Position numbers and translations under genes: made by a program. From assembly GCF_036373705.1 (NCBI RefSeq), contig NC_089868.1:11533020-11597019 (forward strand): DNA of 64,000 bases, given 5' to 3'. Positions 36,680 through 49,784 of this stretch are shown in pieces. Position 1 is the stretch's first letter; each line of letters begins with the position of its first letter. Under the pieces are notes generated by a model. That model did not search any database and was not told where the DNA came from. It worked only from the letters and a program-made list of their open reading frames with translations. The DNA is from Amia ocellicauda (lineage: Eukaryota > Chordata > Actinopteri > Amiiformes > Amiidae).

Positions 36680-37539
36680 TCATTGCTGAATTTTCAAATT
36701 TTTCTTGCCTTCTAGCCACCAAGTTGTCATTTCACCTTTTCCCTATAAAATAAAAGAAATATATATATATATATATATATAAAATAAACAGAAAAAGCCT
36801 TGCCCACTTTATTAGTATTAAGATTCTTATTCATTCTTATTCATTCATTCTTATATGCAATTATTTATTGACTCACAATTTACATCTAATGCACTCTGCA
36901 AACTCAATACTGGTGCATGGCCTAGATTATGGATTTTACTATAAATTGAAACCTGAGATACTCTTCCTAATTTCCTTAGGACTGAGAGAGTTTTTCTTTT
37001 TCTCTCTTCAATTAAACATGGAAATTGACTGTTGTATCTGGTTTTAAACATCATGCATCAGTAACAACGTGCAGATACCTATCCTGCTGTTATCCTTTGA
37101 TTAAAACAGAACAGTGAGATCGAAGCAATAAACAAACCTACTACTTTCTGTATAATTCACCAGTCTTGTATAGGCTCTGGTGTATAATATTTAAATCCTA
37201 CTTCTACAAACTACATAATATAATCCAATCTAAACACTGAAGAAAGCTGAGCCAAGCATTAGCCCTTTATCGGGGAGCCCGTTACCATGTGCTGCCTTGT
37301 GAATTGTAAATGGGAGCAATTAAATTTCGTAAGTACCCTGTATAGAGCAGCTGAGGCCATTTCTCATTGTGAAGTGCGGCCCAGCTGGGTGGAGTCGTGG
37401 CCTGTGTCTGTAGCTGTACCCCCATGGGGCCAAGCACACAGAGTAGACTGATGCATATCACAAGCCCTCCGCCGAGACGACTCACTAGCCTGGCTTGTCC
37501 CTCTCATATTTCCATCACTGAAGATCTTTCATAGAGTTT

Positions 37540-37570
<31 letters not shown>

Positions 37571-40500
37571 TTTTTTTGTGTAGTAACCCACAAACACATC
37601 TGTATGAACTGTGCATGACCTCAGCATGTCTATTACATTATGGCAGAGAGCCAGCTCAAAGCAGCAGTCCAGGATTTTAACGAAATGAGTAGTTTTTCAG
37701 TTTGCGGTTTATTGTGTAGGCTTAGGACAACACATTAATCAGATTGGACAACACTTTGTCCCATGACAAAGGCCATGATTTCTATGGCAACTACTACCAA
37801 TGTATTTCTCAGCAAAAGAGAAGCAGCACCAGGAATGAGGTTTGGATTTGTTCATTTTTAAATTCTGATTTTAGTTTGCTCTGGTGTCTTCAAGAGAGGA
37901 AGGGATATGTGATGATTTTAGCTGGTATTCTGATCAGTGCTGGGAAAAGGTTGAAAGGTTACTGTTATAAATGGCCTTATAGTATTCGGCATGCAATTTA
38001 AGGATTTATCACATTTCTCTCATTTTTTAAAAACTATAGAGAAGATCTCAGAGCATAAATCAGTGGAGGATTCAATTGCACCTGCGAATGATCTACCGGC
38101 ATTTAATCATTTAATTATGTGTCATATGTCAGCCATACGCAGCAGATAACTTCATAATTCCTCCAACATTTGATCTTGTCTGGGAAACAAATCTTTTTTT
38201 AAGAGGCTCTGACACTAATGCTTAAGTAAGGGATTTTCCCTATTGTTTTTATCTTTGTGTTACTATGGTGACATCCTTTTACAGCCCTTCCAAATCAATA
38301 ACACAGTCCAAAGAGCTGTGCATCCCTGTTGTAGAAGATACAAGCTGTTATAGGTTGCGATATCGAGCTGGTACAGAATTAACTGATAAACAAAGATGAT
38401 ACAAAATGTAAATGGTGGGTGATGGGACATTGTTCCTTAGGAGATGATGACAGGAATAGGTGGGCTGGGGGTAACCTCGACAAGCTTTCTTAGGAAACCA
38501 GATCTCAAACATCTACCAACATATGTTCAATTTGGGTATAACAGTGTTAATAAGGGCTTAATAAAGGAACATTTACTTTTTACCCAATAATCACTCACTG
38601 AAACACTAAGGTCTCATCTTTAAAAAAATATGTTAAAAAAGTAGCAGCTGTATCCTGGGCCAATGCTCATATTTTTATTCTCAATTTTTTTGTTTATTTT
38701 TGTGTTTGGATACATTTTCAGATCTTACAAAGAGATCGGTTTACCTTCACGGACAGTGCGCCGCGGCAGGTCAGTATGTAACCCCCCAGTTTTTCCAGCA
38801 ACTCTGCTGCACTGGAGCTGCACTGGATTTTCAAAGCTAAGAAAACAAGGAGTCATAGGTTTAAGAAGGTAAGCACGCATTACATTACAAACAATTCTGT
38901 AACTACAGATAATATGACTAGGCAATATAAATTCGTGGTGGGAAATTCATAAATCTACAACAAAAATACTTGCAATCATTCAGATATACTGAAGAAAGCG
39001 CTCTAAATATACTTGTTGAACTCAATCGCAGGACTTAAAGGGCACAACTGATGTTATTTTCTATTCTCAATTTGCCAGCCTCAGCAGATGCTGTATGTGG
39101 GACTCCAACATGTTTTCCCCCCTCAATAAATGATGCTGCCAAAACACCAGAGAAAATGCCAGCCATGCAAAATCAGTCAGTACTGTCCCCTGCAAATCAC
39201 GCCTGGTGCTCACAGACTAATAGAGCTGTGGACTGGCTCATTTACTGCACTGCGTGAACAAATTGCCATCCCAGTCATGAATCCGCTCTCAGACGCTTCA
39301 CAGCCTGTATTATGATGTGATATGCAGGGCCAATCAAAGAGAAATAGTACAGTATGCATTTCGCCTTACAATGAGAGCAGGGCCCTGAAATAGTGAAGTA
39401 TCAGAGCTCTGACTAGCTCCAGTTCTGATTGTGTCTCTGCAACAAATCCTCTATGACTAAAACCAGGCAAAAGCTCTGATTCATCTTGTCCCTGCTTTTG
39501 CCCAAATACCTTCACTTGTTGATTCCATTCGAGATGCTGTGTTCACCGTATCACCAAATAAACAATATCGAGGCATTTTTGTCCCAACGACTCCTGCTAC
39601 CACAGGTCCTGTTGACCGCCAAAAAGAAAAAAGAAAGCATAATGAGAAAAGAGCCCTGGATCTAGACTTGCACAGTACTTGGTCTACAGTTTCAAACAAG
39701 AACTCCAAAAGCTATTAAATCTTGTACACACTTCTATGTAAGATGTACACCGATCAGCCATAACATTATGACCACCTGCCTAATATTGTATAGGTCCCCC
39801 TTTTGCCGCCAAAACAGCCCTGACCCATCGAGGCATGGACTCCACTAGACCTCTGAAGGTGTGCTGTGGTATCTGGCACCAAGACGTTAGCAGCAGATCC
39901 TTTAAGTCCTGTAAGTTGCGAGGTGGGGCCTCCATGGATCGGACTTGTTTGTCCAGCACATCCCACAGATGCTCGATTGGGTTGAGATCTGGGGAATTTG
40001 GAGGCCAAGTCAACACCTTGAATTCGTGATTCATCAGACAAAGCCACCTTCTTCCATTGCTCCGTGGTCCAGTTCTGATGCCCATTGTAGGCGCTTTTGG
40101 CAGTGGACAGGGGTCAGCATGGGCACCCTGACTGGTCTGTGGCTACGCAGCCCCATATGCAACCATATGCAACAACCTTTTGATAGAACACCCCAACAAG
40201 AGCTGCAGTTTTGGAGATGCTCTGACCCAGTCGTCTAGCCATCACAATTTGGCCCTTGTCAAAGTCACTCAGATCCTTACTCTTGCCCATTTTTCCTGCT
40301 TCTAACACATCAACTTTGAGGACAAAATGTTCACTTGCTGCCTAATATATCCCACCCACTGACAGGTGCCATGATAACGAGATTATCAGTGTTATTCACT
40401 TCACCTGTCAGTGGTCATAATGTTATGGCTGATCAGTGTATATTCCTTGATTGTGTGATATACTTGTTCAATTTTGAGCCAATTTCCCTCCATTTGATCA

Positions 40501-43500
40501 CAAGGGAAATCTGAGTAAGTATAATCTGCAAATGCTAGAAACAGTTAACTGACAGTTTTTGTTTACATCACTTCCTGTTCAAAATGGCTGAGGGAGTCAC
40601 ATCAAGTAATAAAAAATGTATAACATCATTCAATATTTGAGAAAAGATCATACAAAAAGGTAAGGACCACTTCATTAAACCAAGTGATTCTTTAAAAACG
40701 TCAGCCTCTAGTGATAATATTTGTTAATAAGTAACGTACCTGAGTGAATGCCACACCTTATCTTCAGCTGTGTGTCTGGCTTGTGTGGAATCTTAAAGGT
40801 GTGGCAAACATTCACTAAATCCACAGCCATACTGGCAATTTCTCCTGCATGGTTAATGCCATTCTCATCAGGGACTCCCGATACAACCATATCTGAAAGA
40901 TATTTTTTACCAAGTATTGTTAAATTCCTTCCCAATTTTTATAAACACATTTAAAAATATATATTTCAGACCAAAGGCATAGATATATGTATATGAAATT
41001 AAAAGAAAACAACAACCAATCAATGATGAATTGTAGCGTTAATAAACTCTGCAATTGTCCTACTATTATTTTATACTGTTAAAATCAAGTTATAATTCAT
41101 AGAGATATAGAGGGGCTGTAATACACATTATATATTTTGATTGCAAACCAATAGCACCTTGGGAAAAATTAGCTGAACTTATGACTAAGGCTCATGATAC
41201 TTTCCCTTCACCCTACAAAACCAAAATATTGATCACATATTCTCCAGAAATCTCCACATTTCACCAGGTGGAACAGTGACCTCAAGTCTCCAAGACTCCT
41301 CTGTGCTTCGTGGCCGCAAGGACACACTACTCACATGCATCCCCTATGGTCTCCACCTTGTACACATCATAATTGTCAATGATGTCATCGAAAGTGGTGT
41401 AGAGTTTATTAAGGAAGTCGACCACTTGGTGAGGAGTGCTGGAGCCCGAGAGTTGCGTGAAGCCCACGATGTCACTGCAGTTGGCAACATTTCAATCAAA
41501 GGTTAACCAGAAGTCTTGTCAGGGGCATTTTTAATACTGACTCTGGAGGACAGAAATCTCTAGAAAAGAATATATAAAGTAACTATGCTGACTGAACCAG
41601 TTTCTAGCTAAATAATGATTTGTTTTACAGTCTAAAACTGTAAAACCAATGGTTCTAGTTAGGATTTGATCCAGTACTCTTGGTTTTTAACTTTTAACTT
41701 TTAACTATATCCCTTCTCAGTGACATTTTATTCTAACAAATGTGACATTGGAAGCCTACCAAACACCTGAACACAAGAATAAATATTGATAATTCTTCAT
41801 TTCAGTAACCTCATTTTAAATAACAGAATCTGTTACAGAGCAAATACCTGTCTTCATAATATCTGTTTGCTTGTTTTTAGGTTTTCCCCATGCTTACTCT
41901 ATAAGACACATTTTTGGTTTTTAGATTTTTTTTCTTCACTAGTGACTCAACTGATAGAAAACACTGTACTGTAGACAGTTTGAAAGTTTATCTTAAAACA
42001 CACTGGCAGAATGACACCCAGAATGACCTTATAAACACAGTTATAGTGTCGCAGTTGGATGAAGAAGTGTGAATCTGATACAGACATTACTTCAGCTGTT
42101 CACCAGCACAAATCTTCTCAAGCAGAACCAACCAGTGAAAACACAGCACGGCAGCCACAGATAAAGCAGACTAGATATGCGACATTTAACTTCCACAACA
42201 CCTAAAAGACATGCCTGAAAAACACTGTGGCGCTGGAGTAACTGTGGGCCTCGGTCGTATACCCTTGACGTAGGTCATCAGCTACAGGTTTTGGTAACAT
42301 ACCTAGTGACATCAACACAGACTGTGAAAACCAAGCAGAGACAACAGCAACACCTTTCAGCTGAAGTTCACAGCCGGGAAAAGTGTCAAGGTCAAAAAAT
42401 ATCATTGGAGGGTAAAAGGAAGAGAACAGAAGACAAGAAAAAAGCATCCAGTTCAAATTGCATTATGCTTCACTGTGATTATTATTCAGAATATATTTTT
42501 GGCTGAAGGGAAAAAGTAACAACTGGTATTAAAACACAATCTGTATGAATTATGGTGTTTCGTTTTGTGTTTCTAGGTGACTGTACGTTCTTTGAGCTAA
42601 GTCAGTGCCCAAACAAACGTGAGTAGAACGAGCTGGTAAACATCCGCCCTCTCGTGACCATTGTATAAAGCCAGTACAAAAATACATTGGTGGATTAAGT
42701 CACGAATCCCTTGGAAGCTGGATATGTTACTGTAAACACGTAACCAGGTAATACCAGATGAATAGCAAAACAGCTGCCCACTGTCTTACTGTAAAGTAAA
42801 CGGTCGGTCTTCTGTTTTTCTTGAAGGAGGTCCTGGGTTCTCTCAGCCACTATGGCTTCCAAGTGTTTGCTGTACTTTTCCATCTAGTATAAAAAGCAGA
42901 AAATAGGATTAGCTGCTTAGCTTGCAGGCTCTGCCTAAATAAAGTGGCCACATTCATATTATATTGCCATTCTAAACAAAACTATTCCAAAAACTTTGGT
43001 CAGGCAGAACATGCTCCACACATTGAGTGATTGCCCTTTGACACAATATCAATATGGGGGGGGAATGGGTTTTTGTGGTTTTGCCCATGCATCTATAAGG
43101 ATTTCATCTAGCTGGGCATGTGAAGAAGGGGGAAGGAAGGTGAATACCAGATACCCAGACACACCAGATTCATCATCATGTCAACGGGGCTGACTTTGTG
43201 AGGGTTCATTTTATCCAGCATCTTCTTCACCTGCTCGAACGTTGGCCTCAAGACGGCATTGTGGTTCCAGCACTTGATAATCATCTAGAGTAAAAGTACC
43301 AACATGCTTTTGACCATGAGCAGAATGAATGATGTAATCGTTCAATTATAATAATACTATTTTTTTTTATTTTATAAAGCGCCTTTCGTAACAAGGCATC
43401 TAAAGCACTCTATGGTAATAAAAAAAGACAATTAAAAAAAACTCTTAATATCTTAATCTTAATATCCAAATTACAGTATTATTCAGTCTAAGACATGACA

Positions 43501-46500
43501 CTATCAGTCTAACACTGTCATTTTTACATTATACCTGTGCTTTAAAAAAAAAAAAAAATGAATCACCGCTCAAAATAATAATGTTAATGACTCACACTAT
43601 GAGCTGTACCTTCTTAGACAAGTTAATTTATGGTATGAATTGTATCGGCTACAAACCTCAGAATACTCTGTCTGGTCAGGGCAGTCATTATCCTCTTTGC
43701 TGGGTTTCAGTTCAGGAAGGGGAGGCCGCCACATCATGTCTAGATTTACAGGGTCCTTTTCTGCCTGCAGGGGGAAAAGGGGAATCATGAATGAAGAGGG
43801 CTATGCAAGGACAGGACTATGGTCAAAGCCATTCATTGAAACATTAATACTTACTGTAGCAAAATTGCAACGGCTCGCAATTTCAACCAGGATGATAGCA
43901 TAGCTAAAACAAAATTAAAAAAAAATCAATGATTACAGGTAAAAGATTTTTTATGATGTAAATAACAGTTCCAATCCCAGCAGCAATCCCAGATGGACTT
44001 TCACAGTTCACAATGACTACTCATGTGCTGATAAGTGGGAAGGAAACTCTATTCTGTCCACTTGCAAAAAAAACACAAGTGTTTGGATATTTGTGACTTC
44101 AACCCTTTTCCCAGTCCTGTGCCTCTCAGAACTTGTGTGCTATTTACCTGTACACATCAGCAGCTGGAGTCATACTGTAGCTGGTACCAAACACAACCTC
44201 TGGAGCACAGTAAATATGGGTCATTTTTTCACAATTAAATCCATTACTGCTGGACCCAAAGTCCTCCTTACAATAAGCTGTGAGTCCATAATCTGTAAGA
44301 ACATGGAACAAAATAGACAATATGTACTTTGATTAGTGACAGATGGTTTTTACTCTTAAAATAAAGTGAAAACCTCCATAAATTAATTTTAATACCCTGC
44401 TTCTGAGGCAATGGTTCTGTTGTTTATACTGGAAACCAAATAGTCAACATGATGTGTCCACTAACTCCATTAAACTGTACTGCATTGATTAATTGTCTCA
44501 TTAATCAGCCGCTTGACTGTCCCAATAATGTACCTGAGATCTTGCAGACCCAGCGATCATCAATGACGCAGTTTTTGGAGTGAAGTCTACTGTGGAAAAT
44601 CTTGTGTTGGTGGAGGTAAGCCATCCCACGAGCTATATCAGTTGCAAAGGACAACCTGGGTTCAAAACAACATTTGGTAAGTAGAAGGAAATCATTCTTA
44701 ATTTCCTGTTATTATTAGTAATTATTCTACTGAACCTTAAAGGTTTAATGAGAGATCTCAGTTTGTTCTTGAGCTGATGCTGACATGAAACGCTTTATAG
44801 TTTATTTTGTTTGTCTTTGTGTTCAAGCATCCTCATTTTGTACACTACAGAACAGATTATTTGCCTTTCTGTGTTATAAAACCAGCTGTGGCTTGGAATT
44901 GCTTTTCAAAAGAAGCGAAAGTTATTGATCAAAGCAGGTCACTCAGGAGATGCAATGTTTAATCTGAATCGACCAGTTCACAAGGCTGACAAAACACACA
45001 AAGAAACATAGTATTCTAGATTGTCACACTTCTCTATAGGAAGCTTCACGCAATCATGATTAATACATCACACAATCCAAAATAAAACAAAATATTATCG
45101 GAGTCACTTTTGTCACTGCATCATAAGAGCACATCAACTCTAGGACACACAGACCAGATAACTATTTACCGAAATCCCCAGTTTATTGGGATGTCTTCAT
45201 TCAAAAGAACTTCTGCCAGGCTTCCTTTGGGGCAGTATTCCGTAATAATGACAATGTTAGGGACTTCAATGGACCCGCCAATGAATTTACACAGGTTGGG
45301 GTGATCCAGTTCTCTGTGGAGATTACAAATGGTTATCATTATAGAAGAGCGGGAAACTTGAAGAAATTAGTCATGTGAACTAAATACGTTTTTAAAATAA
45401 TGAAGGAAACTCATGTAATGCAGAGGTAAATGGAGGAGAGAAAAAAAATTAAAAATCTTCACCGGACTGCCTTCACTTCTCTTCTGATAGTTTTTGAGAG
45501 GGTGAAGTTTTTCTTGTGGATGTGTTTCACTGCCACCATCCTTCCATCACTGCACACAAAACAAGAGGAGTTTTTATTGGAAATAATTTCACAATTCCAC
45601 TTCCATATTGTCAATTCAGCATACGTAGTCAGTTTCATAGGTTTCCAGTCAAGATGCAAGCATATTAGCTTAAAGGTTAAGAGGGAGATGATATGGTTTA
45701 GAGATGCTTACTAGATGCCTACTTGAATGCAGCTCTTTTTCAGCTCAGCGTTCACAACAGTATTCACGGTAATATCAGTCACCCTGCTTGTACTGGAGTT
45801 ACTTTTTACTTGCTGTAAACTGGGGGCACTGTAGAACTCATCGTAACTTTCTTTACCTAAAAACAAGCAAACAAACAAATAAATCAAATGATACTCAGTT
45901 TAATCGTTAGGGGCAAGTATAGTGTGTTTGTTTTATTTAAAAGGACATTGCATTACCGAACATGATTTCTTTATAAGGAATGATCCAGCTCTCATCCCAG
46001 AACATCTTCCGTTTCTGGTACTGTAACCACTAAAAACATGGAAGAAGAATTTAGACAGTGTATACTGAACAAGAAATTCAACATGTGAAGTGTTGGTTCC
46101 ATGTTTCATGAGCTGAAATGAACAATCCCAGAAATGTTCCATACACGCAAAAAGATTATTTCTCTAAAATGGTGTGCACAAATTTGTTTACATCCCTGTT
46201 AGTGAGCATTTCCCCTTTGCCAAGATAATCCATCCACCCGACAGATGTGGCAGATCAAGAAGCTGATTAAACAGCATGATTATTACACAGGTGCACCTTG
46301 TGCTGGGGACAATAAAAGGCCACTCTGAAATGTGCAGTTTTGTCACACAATACAATGCCACAGATGTCTCCAGTTTTGAGGGAGCTTGCAAATGGCATGC
46401 TGACTGCAGGTTGAATGATAATTTCTCTACCATAAACTGCCTCCAATGTTTTAGAGAATTTGGCAATATGTCCAACCGGCTTCACAGTTGCAGACCACGT

Positions 46501-49500
46501 GTAACCACAATTTCTGCATAAACTGTCAGAAAGTGTCTCAGGGAAGCACCTCTGGGGCTCGTCCTCACCAGGGTCTAGACCTGACTGCAGCTCTGGGGGA
46601 CATTCCTGTAATTGCACACTCCCTCAAAACTTGACATTTGAAATCCATAGATTAGGGCCTAATTAATTCATTTCAATTGACTGATTTCCGTATATGAACT
46701 GTAACTCAATAAAATCATTGAAATTGTTGCATGCTGCGTTTATATTTTTGTTCAGTATATTATCAATTATAAAAAAGAAAAAGACAAAGAATATTGAAAC
46801 ATTAATACTGCACAGGAGATATTCCAGATGTTATGGAATCTAGGCAAGTCAGCATCACAATATCATATGTGTAAGAGATCATGCAAGGGGATAGATGCAG
46901 TGCAGTTTTGTTAAACCCACAAAAACACACTGTGACACATTATATCAGTAATAGCACCAACTCACCACCACAGTGAAGATAAATCCACTGCAAAACAGAG
47001 CCACAGGCAGCCCAATGGCAATCTTGATCCCAGCAGACATGGGGCACGCACCACAATCTGCCGGGCAGGTGAGACAGGTCTCCTCATTCTCACAAAGCTC
47101 ATTGCCGCACACTGGAGTGGGCAGAGAAGACACAGAGCACGTCAAGATATTGAGAGGCAGATATACGCTAGGGGGTTCATATTGGGAATGCAGGGAGCTT
47201 GACGGGAAAATAAGTGCATCCAAACTAAATGCGTCTGCAGTACAACACATACTGCAATTAGTGGTTTGCTTTCTTTCAGAAAAGATGCCTCTCTTATAGA
47301 TGCCTTCTGTAAGCCCTGCATATCAGTTGTGTACAATGCATAATCCAATACAACTGGACTTGTAACATGTTAAAAAAAGGATTACATTAAAAAAATCTAT
47401 ATATCTGTTTATCAATTATTAATATAACACACACACAAACAAGTGACACTGTAGATGATGATTATATGATAAATGGCAACCTTGGGCACTGACTACTAAT
47501 GTCTTGGCTTCCAGGGCAGCATGCATGTGTCCCACTTTGACGTGAGCGATCATCGAGGTGACACCAGTGTGCACCAGCACCACCTGTAGACACACAACAC
47601 AACACATAAGAGGTGCACACGACACAAGAAAAGCATTACAAAAATCTATAACTTCAGTAGACAAAAAGGAAAAATTAATTCCAGACAGATAGGTAGGATT
47701 CAGCTAATAACAGTTTGTATGATCTCATTTTAAAAGTCAGCATGGATTAAAACATTGTCTTAAATTGTCCATTTCGAAGACTGAAAGGTACCTTCGATGT
47801 CCACAACTCCTGGGACATCTTGCCGGCCTGTGATACTGTGTGCGTCACAATTTTCCCATCATCTGGGATCCATGGGCCACAGATTCCACCCGCCCTCTGC
47901 CAAAAGACAATTCAGTCAGACAACGACACAGGTGTGAACACCCCACAAAGTATGCGTTCACAGCAACATTTGCATGTTAGTCTCTCCCCGACTTTACAGC
48001 CCTTTATTTAAAGACTTTGTAGAAATAAACAACATCCGGACCATGACACAACATTCCTCTAGAGAGAGGGGGAGTCCCAGCATTGACACACTAATTTCAG
48101 CCTATATTTCCACCAGTCACATGACCTACTTGGAATTTACAACCATTTTCACACTAATCTAATGTTTGACTGCAGCGGCAAAGATAATTACACATATGAT
48201 GCGGCCTGTGCGTCTGTAATTATACACAGCTGCCGATGGAATAGATGTGTTGTCCCTTCACAAGACCAACAGAATGAATCATTACAATTGCAGGGAGGGC
48301 ACCCACCATGAATGCCAGGGGGCAGGAGTGGATGTTGGCATGGTAGATGCAGCAGTTGTCCGCATTGGCGTTCTTCCAGTTCGCAGGACAGTCGTGCTCG
48401 TTACAAAACCGCTTGGCTTCAGAAGCATTGCTGTGGAGGAGCACAGGGCAGCTATTCTTACTGGGCCCAATCAGGCAAGCAGTTGTCCTGCTGGTGGCTC
48501 TCCATTAACATATGATACAATTGAAGCTGGCAAGTAGTATTAATCAAGCTTATTGAAGCTTTAAGAGCAGAGCTTGAAAGAGACAGAACTCTTTGAATGC
48601 TCTCCGCTATAACACACACTAATAATAGCTAATAACAATATAATTTTTAGTATTTTCTGGCTATTAAGTTAGGATGTTAACCAACCATGCTTTAGGTTTT
48701 CATTTTACACACATATGCATACATGTACTTCAAATATTAACATACAAATACGGAATCTTGCATATATTCCTAATCTAATGATAAACAGGTTGTCAATGTA
48801 AATTTGTACACTATTTGAGATCAAATATATTGGTGCAAAATTCATTAAAGTGTGGATTACATTGCATGCATCTAGACAATATTTTTGCGTAGAAGAGAGA
48901 GTGATAAATCATCACTTTTATATATTTGTTTGTTTGCCTATTGTAAATGTCAAGCTGATCACAACACCATTACCAGCTCAGTCAGTTGAGGGGATATGAT
49001 TGTTACCTACCTGAATTTGAAAATTGTATTTTTGATCGCATACTCATAGAAGGCATCTGACGCAGTGACAGAATAGGTGACATTAAATTCCTCGTGGTGA
49101 GTTACTTTCTCTGGAGGACGTTTCACCCAGGACATCTCAAGCCCTGATGAAAAACAAGCAAGCAGGCAGGGTTGTGGACATTTATTTGCTATGTTTTTCT
49201 AAAATGCTCAAGTAATTAATACACTGAAATCTGCAGTTTGTTTTACTAACCACACACTAGATGAAAAAGCTGTGTTGGCTTTACCTAGGTTTTTTCAGAC
49301 GTCCCCCAAATTATTGATTCATATTTTTTACAAACAAATATTTTAGTTTTTGAACTGAAATTATATATAAGTACAGTTTTAAGTAAAGTAATTGCTGCAA
49401 CACCCACATTAGTTAAATTATGGTTAATAAATGAACAAATACATATATACATAATATATAAGAGTTTCTATTGTTTTTTGTTATAACATACTTATGTTGG

Positions 49501-49723
49501 CCTTTAATAGCTACATTACATGCATCTGATGTTAGGATAGTTAAAAAGAAGGCCATAACAAATCTTTGAATAGAAAGCAAGGAACCGAAATCAGATGTTA
49601 TATTTAGAGCACTGCACTTACAACATAAACCATTTATAAAGTATTGATTTTTATAGTAGACCTGAACATACATACATACACACGTACCCACATTATTTAA
49701 ATAATATTAATAATAATAATAAC

Positions 49724-49784
<61 letters not shown>

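Noticed and set aside
43155-43164. Alternative donor for guanylyl cyclase exon 16
   Set aside because: The GTATCT donor at 43154 leaves phase 1, which does not match the next exon. The GTGTGT donor ending the exon at 43165 gives [13 protein letters not shown] in frame.
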